64,000 nucleotides of DNA, taken from Gymnorhina tibicen (taxonomy: Eukaryota > Chordata > Aves > Passeriformes > Artamidae). The stretch lies in the NCBI GenBank assembly GCA_013399875.1, contig VXAZ01018985.1, positions 1,662,693 to 1,726,692 of the forward strand. Direction: 5' to 3'. The notes under the pieces were generated by a model. The model was not told the origin of the DNA, did no database searches, and was given only the letters and a program-made list of their open reading frames with translations. The translations under genes were made by a program, and so were the position numbers. Shown piece by piece: positions 12,291 through 21,893 of this stretch (position 1 is its first letter; each line of letters begins with the position of its first letter).

Positions 12291-15200
12291 AAGATCTATA
12301 TGATCTCATTAAAGCTGTAGCACATTTCATGGGCCAGCTAACAGCTGCCAAGGTAACTTCGATATACCTTTGGATCTTTTGGAATAGTTGCTAGAACAAA
12401 AATGTGACAAAAAGAAGCAGTCAAAGTAAGAGAAGATAAGACTGTATGTTGGCATTAGACCTATTTGCCTATCACATCTGATGAATCATTGGGACATGAG
12501 TGCAGAAAGGGATACAGAACTGTGCAGAGACCAGGCAGTTGCCATAAAGGAAGGTTAAATTCCCCATGAGTCCCGTAAAGGCAAAGAACAGCAGTGTAGC
12601 CAATTTTTAAATTAATTTTAATAAAGGTTAGAAAACAAACCAAATGCTGCTAGAGAGAACTACACCCCAGCTGACATGGAAATTCTTCTACTTCAGCTCT
12701 TCCTCAGAGTTCATGTTTTATACTTGGTTCAGCCAGGGAAGAAGAGCAGAGATACCCTGGAATCACTTTACAACGACAGAAATATGACCAGCTCAGAAAT
12801 GCAGCGTGTCTTCAGTATGCTAGGAAAGACAAAATCCATTATCATATCTTATTGATTCTACCATAAGAATTAAAGGAAAAAGAAAAGAAATGTTTTGATC
12901 TGGCATTTGGCTGGGACATTTGCACCAACTGTCCTATAAGAGTCCATTTTGTGTTACTTTCTCCTCTGATATGATTATATTTTAAGACTGGGATATATAC
13001 TGGAAACATAGAGTTCTTGTATAATCAGATCCTTTCTTTTATGATGCTGTCTTAATAAAGTAATTTTCCAGGAGTAGACAATACAGAGACTTTCTCAAAC
13101 CTAGTCTCTCAACATATCACGAAAGCAATACATATAAACAGATCCATGCTTGTGCTGCTGTTTACATGCAGTTCCCTTCAAGGGAAAGGCTTCAATCAGC
13201 TTTCTTTTGCAAGAAGCAAACATGAACTCTGCATTTCTGTCTCCATATTTCATATTAAACTCAGGGGCTCATTATCTGGGTTGTGAAGTGCTGACTTACT
13301 TGACTGTGTCAAATTCAAAATAAAAAGATAATCAATACCTGTCTTGTTGCCACCACTAATATATTACAAATGGATAAAACTCTTAGTTCTCCCTAATGAT
13401 TGCTACCTTTGCAGTTGACTGGGCAGTCACATAAAGATCCTCTATTGACAATTAATCCAACATGAAATCCATTTGCATAGTAGAAGACAAAGTTTCAGTT
13501 TCTGCCTGGCATTTATTTTTCAGAATTTTTTTTTTTCTCTCTCAGAAACATGAGCTATTGCACATGAAGGACATGCATTTGGAAAGTGTGAATGCATTTG
13601 TTCTTCAAAATAAAAATGGTTTCACTACTGTTGAAATACTCTTGATTGTTTGCACATTCTAAAGTACATAGTCTTAAGTTCATTGTGTAATATCTGTCCC
13701 CTTTTACCCTGCTCAAGCCTTTTTTTATAGAATTCTTAAATTGGAAAAAAATAATCCAACTGAAAGCCTAGTAATAACGTAAGTGAAAAATGACCTGCTT
13801 GCTCTGAAACAGGGTCATTTCAGTTAGTTCAAACAGCACTCGGAAACATCATTTTTAAAATTCTCATAGTAACAGAAAATATATTTAACTGAAGTGTTTC
13901 ATCTCAGCCCTTGGAAAGGACCACAAGTGAAATCAAACCTCTGCAAGTGCGTTCAAGGTCACTGGGTTTTCCAGTTTGTTCTACTAAGGAAACAAGACTT
14001 TTACAAACATATCCATCTGGTCCCCACAAATAAAACTGGGTAAATGAACCTGCTGGTTCAAAGGCTGACGGCAGCCTAGAAACCTCAAAGATAATTAAGT
14101 TCTTACAAATCTGAAGAACAAACCCAGATGAAGCATTCCAAAATAGCAGAACCTCTGAGGAAAAGACAACTGAATCTCAGCTGCTACCCAGTCTGTCTGG
14201 CACCAACCAGCTGGCCAACTAGGCTGTTCTTCCAGTCAGTGGTGCTGTTGCCCCCAGTGAACCACAATAAAGATGCTTTTCTTTGGTTGGCAGAAGTATG
14301 GAAGTTACAGTAACAGAAGGAGGAAGAAGAGTTCTGGGAAAGAAATCTGTAGGAAGTGGATTTACATCATTACACCATTGAACTAAACTCGCACTGATAA
14401 TTAGATATACTTTTTTTTTCTATGGACACATGCGCATTACACCATTTGCCTTTAGAGTACACAAGATAAAAACAAAAACAATTCAAGTTTGCAGTGGGGT
14501 TCTTGGTCAACCACTACTTCATCTCTGCTACCGTATCGTTTTAAAAAAATGTTAACTAAGAGTCTTGAAATACTAGGTTTGCCAAGAAGCACAAAGAGCT
14601 AAATTTGCTGTGATAACGTTGTGTCAACATTAATGAGTACTCATACTAGCCTGTGCTTGCAACAACTGACTGGGAGGCCATTACTTGATTTCTTCACTTC
14701 AGTGAAGAAATTGACTTATATAGAATGGGTGGGCTAATATGTGAACCACCTGAACTCAGATACATGGTTTCTTTTTCCAACCAAATGCAACTAGAGAAAA
14801 AATCCGCCAAGCACTGCAAACATTGCAACCTCTGAAACAGTCAGCCATGCTTAATTCTAAAAAGGAAAAACCAATAGAAATGTCCTAACCAATGCTTCCC
14901 AGTGTTTTACAGGAACAAAATAAATGAATAGTAGATGAAAGATACAGGTTTGACAAAATGAGATCTTTTTTTCTAGTTTGAAATACATACATTGCATGTG
15001 CCATGACATGCTTAAAGCAAGAAGCCTATACATGATTGTAGTTAATGACTGTGTTTCAGAGAAAAGATTTGTCTGTTGGACCGATTTCTGACTCTGCAAT
15101 TCACCACTCACTCTTTGTTTCAGCCTTATGAAGCCTCACTTGTTTTTTGTACACATTTTCTGTCTCTGTAGCTGTCATTTGCCTTCTGCATACCCAGCAA

Positions 15201-15640
15201 CAGTACTGACTGTATTTAAACATCTTCCCAGAAATAATGACAACAAACAAAGCAACTCCCTGTTACTTCCCTAAGTATTACTTCTGCCACTCTGGCACCA
15301 TGACCAGAGGCTTCAACCACAACCAAGAATCCCACAGCTGTCTGAGCTTCTCTGTGAACGCTTGGGTAACAGGATCCTTGAAGATGAACACACAGGTAAA
15401 TAGACACTGAATAAAATAACCTTCAGCTTCCAGTATCCTGCTTCATTTTTTATTAAGAACAGATTAATTCCCCATTATTTACTTCCCAGAGACACAGTCA
15501 TTGCTTCCATTTCCAAACCACATAGAGCTATTAGCCATTACATACGCAGATAGTGCTTATTCTAATGAGCTGCCTCTGCACGCCAACCTACTGTATTGCC
15601 ATACCTGCTTTAGGGCAAGTTTTCGTTTTTAAAGCAGAAC
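12291..15640. other. Unique DNA, no gene seen
   Basis: No exon or interspersed repeat is recognised. It contains one short near-perfect palindrome at 14688-14711, annotated separately. Open frames of 60-84 codons (for example 14857-15111 minus) look like chance. Confidence 0.5.
14688..14711. repeat. Short inverted repeat, 11-bp arms
   Basis: ATTTCTTCACT, two bases (TC), then its exact reverse complement AGTGAAGAAAT. The spacer is too short for a stable RNA loop without opening one pair, and there is no T-run after it. A terminator or microRNA reading is therefore not supported. It may be a chance palindrome or a dyad protein-binding site. Confidence 0.7.
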
Positions 15641-15699
15641 AAAGTTAAACAAAAAATAAAAACAAACCAGCCAACAAAAAACCCAACAAAACCCACCAG
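15641..15699. repeat. A/C-rich low-complexity tract
   Basis: AAACAAAAAATAAAAACAAA is followed by CCAACAAAAAACCCAACAAA and ACCCACC. T is nearly absent on the plus strand. It is the complement class of the T/G tracts at 2664 and 9782. It lies about 450 bases before the CpG island. Confidence 0.6.
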
Positions 15700-16594
15700 T
15701 GTATCAGGCACAGAAATAGGTCAGGCAGATTTTTTTCCTTCTTCTCAATTCCAAAACACCATTCATTTGATGTTAAGACCTATGTAGGTACCACGATGTG
15801 CAATGTCAACAGCCAAGCTACAATATGCATGCGTTCTTGTTTTTTCCACTTCTACAGGTGATATGATGGAACAACAACTCATTAATTCTTTCATTAACAG
15901 ACAAATGCATCTGAATTTTGCTGCTATTTTGTTTGTCGTCAACCTTGGGCTAGATGATAAAAATTAATAAAAGGAAAAAACCACTCAAGTCTTCGAAGAA
16001 GACGAATCCATTTTGGTGTAAGGGCCCGTTCTCCAACTTCTGCACTCTTTAGTTCCCTGTGAAGCGACGTCCAAATCCAGGAATGCGCAAGAGATGACAT
16101 CTTTTTTTGCTTCTGTTCCCCTGAAGCCCTTCTGCCCTAAGATGTCTTCCCCGTCACTTGAGGAACGCGCATCGCACTGGGGAGAGCCCGGGCAGCCCGG
16201 GGCGCAGTCCCGCACCTGTCGCAGCCCTCCCGCTCTCGCCCCCGTCCTGTGCTACGCCACTGACAGGGTGCCCCCGACACGGGCACGGAGAACAGCCCGG
16301 GCCGCCGAGCGGGGAGCTGGCACCGAGCCACCGCACATCCTGGCCGTGGAAGATAAAACGCAACACTGTGGCGCTTCAGAGAGGGCAGCCTTGCCGCTTT
16401 TGGAGGGAACCATGGCAGAAGGGAGAAGGGGGAAAGAGAAGGAAGCTACGAGCCCCAGCACCGCTCCAGACGCTGCCCGGGTGTGCAGCCGGCAGAGCCG
16501 AAGCGGGGGCTCGCAGCGGCAGCGCCGCGTTCCCCGGGCCGGGCAGCACCGCAGCGTCCGCCGCCCGCCCCCGCGCCCGGCAGCTCCCGCTCAC

Positions 16595-16780
16595 CTTTCA
16601 GCGACCGGCTCAGCGCATCTTCCTCCCTCCCTCCCTCTCTCCCGCAGCGGCTGCTGGTGGCGGCCCAGAGCCCCTGGGCTCGGCGGGTGCCCGGCGCTGT
16701 TCCTCCCTCAGCCGGCGGCAGCTCCCGCTGTCACTTCACCCCCACATCCCGCCGCCGGCGGCGGCAGCTGCTGCTCCTAA
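16595..16780 (-). other. Candidate non-coding 5' exon with splice donor, leftward transcript
   Basis: On the minus strand the sequence GCTGAAAG is followed by GTGAGC, a good match to the vertebrate 5' splice consensus. The exon would end at 16595 and the intron begin at 16594. Upstream on that strand lie a G/C-rich stretch, a weak AT-rich GTGAATTTAGG and a GC box, in the order expected of a promoter and 5' untranslated exon. The only ATG near the donor opens a frame of two codons (ATG CGC TGA), so the exon would be non-coding. The same bases read on the plus strand resemble an acceptor (pyrimidines then CAG), so the call is tentative. Two more minus-strand donor-like sites occur at 17154 (GGGAG/GTGAGA) and 17326 (CTTG/GTAAGG). 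The 5' limit is a guess. Confidence 0.3.
16617..16645. repeat. Short (CCCT)n pyrimidine tract
   Basis: TCTTCCTCCCTCCCTCCCTC lies inside the CpG island. Such tracts are common in promoters and 5' untranslated exons and may explain local difficulty in sequencing. Confidence 0.7.
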
Positions 16781-16847
16781 ATTCACGGCGCTCCGGCGGC
16801 ATGAAGTCATCCTCCCCGCCCCCTCCCCGGGCCGCCGCACTCCGCTC

Positions 16848-16963
16848 NNNNNNNNNNNNNNNNNNNNNNNNNNNNNNNNNNNNNNNNNNNNNNNNNNNNN
16901 NNNNNNNNNNNNNNNNNNNNNNNNNNNNNNNNNNNNNNNNNNNNNNNNNNNNNNNNNNNNNNN
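16848..16963. other. Assembly gap, 116 undetermined bases
   Basis: A run of 116 N sits in the most GC-rich part of the island, flanked by GGGCCGCCGCACTCCGCTC and TGCTCGCCGCCCGCCCGG. Missing sequence at avian GC-rich promoters is a known assembly weakness. The length is not a standard 100 placeholder, so it may be an estimate. Any transcription start or first codons inside it are invisible. Confidence 0.99.
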
Positions 16964-17100
16964 TGCTCGCCGCCCGCCCGGCCGTACCGCGCTGAGCGGC
17001 GGGGAACGCGGGAGGGCAGCTCCCGCCGCGCTGCAAGGCCGGAGCCAAGGGAGAGCGTCCCCGGGGGGAGCTGTGTGCCTGGGTCTCGCCCTTTGAAGGA

Positions 17101-18103
17101 AAATCCGCTGTAATCCTTCGTACTCGTGTGTGGGCTCCCTGTTCCCACTCTCACCTCCCGGCCTCAGGGCACTCAAGCGCTCCTCAGCTCGCTCCCCTAA
17201 AAAATGCAGCGCTCCCTGGGATGCAGGAGAGCTCCTCTGGCAGTGGCTCCTGCTCTGTGCCTGGGGGAGAGCAGAGGACGGGCACTGTGCTGTGCTCAAG
17301 GTCACCTGGGCATGCTTCCCCCTTACCAAGGGCGTCCTGATATTTCTGAGACCCAGCAGTAGGCAGCATGTCTATTTTTGTTACTTACAGAGTGCTGTGC
17401 ACATACTGAGTGACCGACAGGCTTGTAAAGAAGGCTGGATTCCTATCACAGTTTACAATCCCACGACCCATCCCATGAGCAGGACAAGCACAGCTATGTT
17501 GGTGCATAAATAACACCAAGCAGTCTAGTTTGGATTGATAATACATGTCACTGGTGCATGTCAAATCATTGTAGCCTGAGAGCTCTTCATATCTTAAGAG
17601 CAAGGCAGGGTCTGGTCAAGAAAAGCCATGCTGGATGAGCTCCCAGAAAAAAGAAACACGGGAGTTTCCAAGGTGTTGCACCTGCTCAGTTGACCTGGTG
17701 GTCAAGTGGTGCCTCAGCAAGGTTTTGGAGTAGACCCGAGCTGGAAATCTTGATGATTTCCATTGTGGTAAGGTCTGAAACATGAAGAGCTGCTTCGGTG
17801 GCCTGGGTATATATAGGAAGATTGTCTGTAGTAGTAGAAGAAAGCAGCAAAGAGTAAGGGTAAAGTTCTTAGTCTCTCAGATGAAATATAAAACCTCTGA
17901 ACCTAAATTGTCTTTTGGAAGTTCATTGTGTTTATTTTTATGGTGGTTATGGTACGGCTTTTCACCTATGCAGTTCTGCAGTTGCTCTATTTTGGGCTGC
18001 TCCTGTTTACTCCCTGCCTTGAACCTCTTCTGTTGATTGGCATTGCAGACCTGAATGTGCAGCACTGGCAGCATCTCAACAGTGATATTTAATCTCAGTT
18101 GAC
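17101..18103. other. Island shoulder grading into AT-rich DNA
   Basis: GC content stays moderate to about 17340 and then falls. Open frames at 17130-17513 plus (127 codons) and 17128-17340 plus show no recognisable domain. Donor-like GTAAGG motifs occur on both strands (17326 minus, about 17767 plus). No exon can be called with confidence. Confidence 0.45.
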
Positions 18104-18900
18104 TGTGTTAGGTTAGGTGATTCAAGGCTCATCTCCACGTGCACAGGGGAGTTTAGGAGCACTTGGGCAGGTGGGGGAGCCAGGTCAGACAAAAAACATA
18201 ACCAGCCCCTACCGGGGAAGCCTCAGTTCCCATGGAGGTGGGGGACACACCCAGCAGTCAACCAAAAAGCTCTGTGTGGGTGTTACTGCCTGGGGCTACA
18301 CAACACATTATGGGATGTATAATAGAGCATTTTGGGGTTAAGACTTATGGGATGTTTAGGGGAAGAGCCAAAGGCAGGAAAAGGAAGGGATCAAGGTGAT
18401 ATGGGAATGAGCAAGTATGAGAAAATAGTTGGATGAGGACGTAAATAGGGCTAGTCCTGTGTAAACAAACTGCTGGTCAGTCTGCTTGTCTGGCTATGCC
18501 CTGCACCTGATCAGCGCAGTCTCTCCTAGACTAGACTCTGTTTCTAAATCTTACTGTGTGAGAGGTCTCCCTGTGCTATATGTGTGTCTCTGCATGGGTG
18601 AAAGTGCCAGCAGCAAGAGTCACACCTCAGGTTACAGGGACCCACGCCAGAGAGGAGGACAGGATTTCGCTGTTCACGCCATCTGTGTTTGATTGAGTGT
18701 TTCTGTCTATGTTGATCTGTGTGGTTGGTCTTGTGCTTTTATATATATATATATATATATTTGTGTATACATACTTTCTCTGTGTGTGTGCCTGTTAGGA
18801 ATATGTGTTCAGACTTGCTACTGACTATGCCTAGGAAAACGTTGCTATGGCAGCCTCTCTTCTATTGGGCTATATGGTTCAGCAAGTCTTAATACAATTC
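18104..18900 (+). mobile_element. LTR-like element of an endogenous retrovirus, family A, copy 1
   Basis: The element starts TGTGTTAGGTTAGGTGATTC and runs through a purine-rich, GGGATG-containing middle: GATGTATAATAGAGCATTTT, AAGGCAGGAAAAGGAAGGGA. It then passes GCTATGCCCTGCACCTGATC into TG-rich sequence and a (TA)10 tract. The middle aligns with 32955-33210, so it is a dispersed family and not unique DNA. The layout (TG start, a purine block before an AATA-type signal, then TG-rich sequence) is that of avian ERV LTRs as I remember them. No gag, pol or env reading frame adjoins it, so it would be a solo or fragmentary LTR. I could not find a clear target-site duplication, and the 3' end is approximate (near 'aatacaattca'). 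Confidence 0.55.
18741..18760. repeat. (AT)10 microsatellite
   Basis: Ten uninterrupted AT units inside the 3' part of the LTR-like element, likely expanded after insertion and a possible length polymorphism. Confidence 0.9.
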
Positions 18901-20992
18901 ACTAAATAATTAGCATACTAGAAAATCCTAGATCTGTTCAAAAGTAGGAATTATTATTATTTAATTTTCGTTATTTCTTTGGTAGCAGTAAATTCCAGAG
19001 TCAGGAGAAGTAAATGCTCTTGGCCCAAGGGTTTTAATTAGTACTATTCAATATACATAATTGCAAAAACAAGGCAATGAGTGAGACACCTATAGGATTT
19101 TATTTTAGTAGAAAAAACATATAGATATTCATCATTTAGCAACATTCAAAAAGCCTGTTCTACTCAGAGGATATAATCTTTGATTTAGTAATCATGGGTT
19201 CAATCAGTTTAAATTGAATGTCAATATAAATTGATTAAAATCTAAGCATTTTGGCTTTAAAAAGTATGCTGTAGGGAAAATAAAATAAACAGAAAGAAAA
19301 TGAAATAGTGAGATCTCTTGAACATCTGAATATGGGGAAATTCTGGAAATTTCTTTAGTAAGTGAGGAGAACATTGTATAAGGAAGACTGCTTATTTGCA
19401 AAGGGAGTGACTTCAAACAAGATAGCAGAAGTAGTAGGAGGATAAAGTTGTGTCTTAGAGGTTAAAAACAGCAAGGGTGAGGTGAGATTTGCCAACATTC
19501 AAATTAAATTAGATTGTTAACATAAATAAGAAACAGCAAAAGGTGTGTCACTTGTAAAAATGTAAAGAAATCCTGAAATGAAGAAGCTGAGCTCTTTTTT
19601 AGTGACGAAGGGGTGAAAAATCAAGACTCTCTTACTCAAACTGAGTACTGGCTATCCTGATAATTGCTGACTAAAGTAAAAGGTGAAGCAAGAGAAAAAC
19701 AGTGAAGGGGAATAAATGAATGCATACAAATGGATGTTACTTTTTTCACAGGGAAATTAAAATCAAGAGTGTGTTCAAGTCAGAGGAGTAAAGTTCCAGC
19801 TAAATTTGTTAAATCAGAGGTGGTACCCTATTCCTGGAGATTGTCAGACAGCACCAGTATTTATGAAATGAAAAGAGACCTAGGAATTTTAAGTTACATG
19901 ACCTAGTTGGTGATAACATGCAACACTGAATTTCAGGGATGTTTTTACTATGGCACCCATTTGATAAACTGCAGAATATAGAGATAGGTGTACATGTAAG
20001 AGATTAGGAATATGAAGGCTGGTAAAAAGTGGTCCTGTTAAGAGAAGATAGCATTCTAGAGAAAAGTTAGGGGTAGCATTTGAAGGAGTAATTTTGGATT
20101 TGATTTTTTTAAATGCATTTTCAGAAGTGGTCTTGGTAAGTAATTATAAATGAATTAAAATTGGATAAAAACCCACAGGCAATATACAGGATGTTTGGAA
20201 TAACATGCTAACCAGATAAAGAGTAAAATCATAGAGCTGGGATAAAGTTTTGATGGAAACTAAAAGCCAAAAATTTTGATTGTACACTAGAGACTCATCA
20301 CCTGGAAATCACAAAGGAAAAGAAAAAAAATCTGAAGTATTATTAGATTATTATGGAATGACTCTGAGCTAGCAGTGCCATAAAGTTTTGAAAAAGGAAA
20401 GTGTATTTTCATCACACACCAACCATGGCTAGCATAGGTATTCTGTACCTGGAATTCTGTTGACCTGGCTGTGTCTCTGCTTACCTCTTCAAGTTTGCTG
20501 TGGCGACAGTTGTCAGTAGAAAGTGTTACAATTAACAGATAGTTTCACAGAAAGCGCTTTCTTCTTTACAATTAACCAGTGACTTGCTGACACGTAGATC
20601 AAGGGGTCAAATAGCGTGTGGCCATCTAATTTGAAAAATGAGAACAAATGGCAAGAATCAAATCCATCCAGAGAATAATTGGTAGGAAGTGTGTAAACAG
20701 GGCAAGTATGCAAGTATACCTGAGCTACGAATTGTAACAGGAAAGTGGAGAAGATACCTTCATACGTCACCTCTGGCTTTGGCTTCCATGTCTCTGTAGC
20801 TCAGAGAATGTGTGTATATTTCCTGAAATCTTGGTCTATGTTCAAAGTAGGCCCTTTTGATTTTACCTAGGCATTTAATGCATCAAAAATCTATTCCATA
20901 GATTGTGTAGCACTATTTAGTACCTCACTGGAGCTTTCTGAAGCTGTCCTGTTAGGAAATACTTAATCACAGTCTTGCACACATATATGAAG
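18901..20992. other. Unique AT-rich DNA
   Basis: No gene or named repeat is seen. The plus strand is purine-rich between about 19250 and 20350 (many AAGA/GGAA words), without tandem periodicity. Open frames of 70-85 codons on the minus strand are unremarkable. Confidence 0.45.
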
Positions 20993-21143
20993 GTGATATA
21001 TTTATGTATACATACATTTATATATGTATACATATATATATGTATACATAATTTATATTATGTTATATTATATATGTATATATTATATGTTTATATGTTA
21101 TATGTTTATATTATATGTATATATATATACATATATTTATGTA
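20993..21143. repeat. (TA)/(TATG) microsatellite complex, about 150 bp
   Basis: Interleaved TATATATGTATACAT, TATATGTTTATATG and (TA)n units give almost pure A/T with periodic G and C in TATG and ATAC words. It is highly self-complementary. The Tyr/Ile-rich open frame across it is a repeat artefact. It lies about 190 bases left of the minus-strand solo LTR and is not part of it. Confidence 0.85.
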
Positions 21144-21326
21144 GAAATTATGTGAGACTTGTCATGAGCATTAGGACCTTCAGGAAATTCTTAATAAATG
21201 AAGTCTCCTGTATATGACTTGGCTTTTTTACAAGTTGGCTTGGTAAAAATGGCATAAACCATGAGGGTTGGTGAAAGTGGATCTGATTTACAAGACGTTT
21301 TACTAATGAAGGCACATGTTATATGG

Positions 21327-21331
21327 AGAAC
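21327..21331. repeat. Target-site duplication, left copy (AGAAC)
   Basis: Identical to 21889-21893 on the other side of the solo LTR. Five bases is the usual length for this retrovirus class. Confidence 0.7.
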
Positions 21332-21888
21332 GGCTGTGGTTTAGACCAGACAGCCGCTTGCTCATGACATCCCACAATAGGGTGGGGAAGAGAATTGGAA
21401 CACTAAAAGGCAACTTGAGGGTTTAGATAAAGACAGTCAAGCAAAAACCACACACACAAGCAAAGCAAACACAGGAATTCTTTCAAGATTTTCCATCTGC
21501 GGGCAGGTGTTCAGCCATCTCTAGGAAAACAGGTCTCCATCACACATAATGGTTACTCAGGTAGACAAAAGCCATCGCTCTCAATGTCCCCTTGTTCCAT
21601 CCTTTTGCTCCAGCTTAATGTGCCAACACCGATGCCATGTGATATGGAATATCCCAATTCAGGTTCAATTGGGGTCAGCAGTCCCAGCTGTGCCCCCTGC
21701 CAACTCTTTGTTCATCCCCAGCCTGGTTGCTGGTGGTATGAGAAACAGAAGAGGCCTTGGTGCTGTGTAAGAATTGCTAAGCAATAATGAAAACATCCCT
21801 GTGTTATCAACACTGTTTTGATTACAAATCCAAACCTTAGCACCATACACAGCTGTTATGAAGAAAATTAACCACAGCCAGTAGGACA
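21332..21888 (-). mobile_element. Solo LTR of an avian ERVL-type endogenous retrovirus
   Basis: Read on the minus strand it begins TGTCCTACTGGCTGTGG at 21888. It continues with GTTAATTTTCTTC, 'gtgttgataacac', 'gggatattccatatcac', 'cagctgggac' and a late AAGCGGCTG, and ends CTAAACCACAGCC at 21332. This order matches the widespread avian LTR beginning TGTCCTGGTTTTGGCTGG and ending in CTAAACCAC-like sequence. The copy is about 557 bp and is flanked by an identical 5-bp direct repeat AGAAC at 21327-21331 and 21889-21893, as expected for ERVL integration. No internal retroviral genes are present, so two LTRs have recombined to one. The terminal CA is altered. Substitutions against the family pattern as I remember it suggest moderate age. 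Confidence 0.85.
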
Positions 21889-21893
21889 AGAAC
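21889..21893. repeat. Target-site duplication, right copy (AGAAC)
   Basis: Right-hand partner of 21327-21331. Exact identity fixes both LTR boundaries. Confidence 0.7.

Larger units (their letters stand above)
16120..17100. promoter_or_regulatory. CpG island, likely promoter and first-exon region
   Basis: Base composition changes abruptly from AT-rich to strongly GC-rich. CpG is abundant rather than depleted: I count 10 CpG in the 60 bases 16501-16560. This is the signature of an unmethylated vertebrate CpG-island promoter. GC-box-like sequence (CCCCGCCCCCTCC, or GGGGGCGGGG on the minus strand) lies at about 16813-16826 beside the gap. A poorly TATA-like GTGAATTTAGG, read on the minus strand, lies near 16780. 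I cannot identify the gene: no coding exon follows on either side within the window that I can recognise. Transcription could run leftward, rightward or both. GC-rich open frames here (228 and 312 codons) are compositional artefacts, and one of them runs through unknown bases. Confidence 0.8.

Noticed and set aside
16094..17096. Long open frames of 228 and 312 codons in the CpG island
   Set aside because: GC-rich DNA lacks stop codons by composition. One frame reads through the 116 unknown bases. Pro/Arg/Ala-rich content overlaps in several frames and no domain is recognisable.
18080..18930. Target-site duplication for LTR family A copy 1
   Set aside because: Short candidates (TTGAC, GACTG) on the left had no matching copy at a plausible right boundary.
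20975..21217. Tyr/Ile-rich 80-codon open frame
   Set aside because: Produced by the (TA)/(TATG) repeat.
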